From: Ghiorsea sp.
Lineage (GTDB): Bacteria > Pseudomonadota > Zetaproteobacteria > Mariprofundales > Mariprofundaceae
Assembly (NCBI GenBank): GCA_030949605.1
Contig: JAUZSH010000038.1
Location: 1 to 47,553, forward strand
Direction: 5' to 3'
Length of the DNA stretch: 47,553 nucleotides
Shown: piece by piece, positions 47,330 to 47,553 of the stretch
Layout: each line of letters starts with the position of its first letter
Numbering within the stretch: position 1 is the first letter of the stretch
Program-made: the position numbers and the translations under genes
The notes under the pieces: generated by a model
What the model saw: only the letters and a program-made list of their open reading frames with translations
Told to the model about the DNA's origin: nothing
Database searches by the model: none

Positions 47330-47553
47330 ATGGATACGCTGTCAACCTCATTCATCCATATTTTGCCGACCAAACAAGTTAACAAGGTGCATGGTGTAGC
47401 GGTCTATAATGTCTATAATGCGTACCTATCGAGGGTGATAGCAAGGCTTAAAATTAAGCTTAAGTTAAGAAAATTAGATAAGGCTGGCTCAGTTGGTCAA
47501 AAGTGTAAGGCTTGTCTGAGCAAGCTAGATGGCATTTTGCTACCAATAATCAG
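47330..47553 (+). CDS. Possible partial gene running off the window
   Basis: An ATG at 47330 with AAAGGTG about 8 nt upstream opens a frame with no stop to the end of the window (74 codons). It starts MDTLSTSFIHILPTKQ and contains a very basic stretch RLKIKLKLRKL and a Cys-x-x-Cys (KCKAC). It is divergent from the 533-aa gene with 58 bp between start codons. No family is recognised and coding status rests only on the start signal and the open frame. Confidence 0.4.
   Translation, partial: MDTLSTSFIHILPTKQVNKVHGVAVYNVYNAYLSRVIARLKIKLKLRKLDKAGSVGQKCKACLSKLDGILLPII

Overview
The window reads as chromosomal DNA of a moderately AT-rich proteobacterium. The evidence is the tig-clpP-clpX-lon-hup block, an OxyR with the redox cysteines at the E. 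coli positions, a class III ADH/S-formylglutathione hydrolase pair, DarP/YjgA, YhbY, a BolA-family protein and a one-piece tmRNA. A low-GC zetaproteobacterium such as Ghiorsea would fit, but no marker here proves it.

Layout. 0-9.1 kb is housekeeping: a CBS-domain protein, tRNA-Leu, the trigger factor/ClpP/ClpX proteostasis operon, Lon, HU, tRNA-Val and tRNA-Asp, then DarP, with an IS30-family element inserted just upstream of darP. A 272-bp MITE follows darP. 9.6-13.1 kb carries a MidA-like methyltransferase, class I fructose-bisphosphatase, a family 4-type uracil-DNA glycosylase and the tmRNA gene.

13.1-26.3 kb is an accessory region anchored at the 3' end of the tmRNA gene. First comes a 2.9-kb mini-element bounded by 67-bp direct repeats (frameshifted P4-type integrase, an unknown gene, AlpA-type regulator, HTH protein, small ORF). 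Next are a second copy of the MITE and a second inverted-repeat element. Then comes a NYN-nuclease/LOTUS gene cut in two by a 1670-bp IS1380-family element with an intact 5-bp target duplication. Last is a complete type I Wadjet anti-plasmid system (jetABCD), which has an unexpected translationally coupled 71-aa ORF between jetA and jetB and a dispersed repeat between jetC and jetD.

26.3-30.1 kb returns to core genes: M24 peptidase, BolA-like protein, YhbY, a small lipoprotein, a Nudix hydrolase and HisS. 30.1-37.1 kb is a Bat operon (MoxR, DUF58, DUF4381, BatA, a BatB-BatC fusion, BatD). It is followed by divergent oxyR and an exported katG with two perfect OxyR operators between them. The glutathione-dependent formaldehyde pathway (frmA, fghA) and a hexose-6-phosphate mutarotase come next. 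Together 30-43 kb looks like an envelope/oxidative and aldehyde stress neighbourhood. The right end holds a small membrane protein, an exported NHL-repeat protein and an unrecognised 533-aa coiled-coil protein with tandem heptads.

Four reading frames (clpX, integrase, katG, the membrane protein near 43.9 kb) are each broken in a way repaired by adding one base to a homopolymer run. This pattern is more like sequencing error than real pseudogenes.
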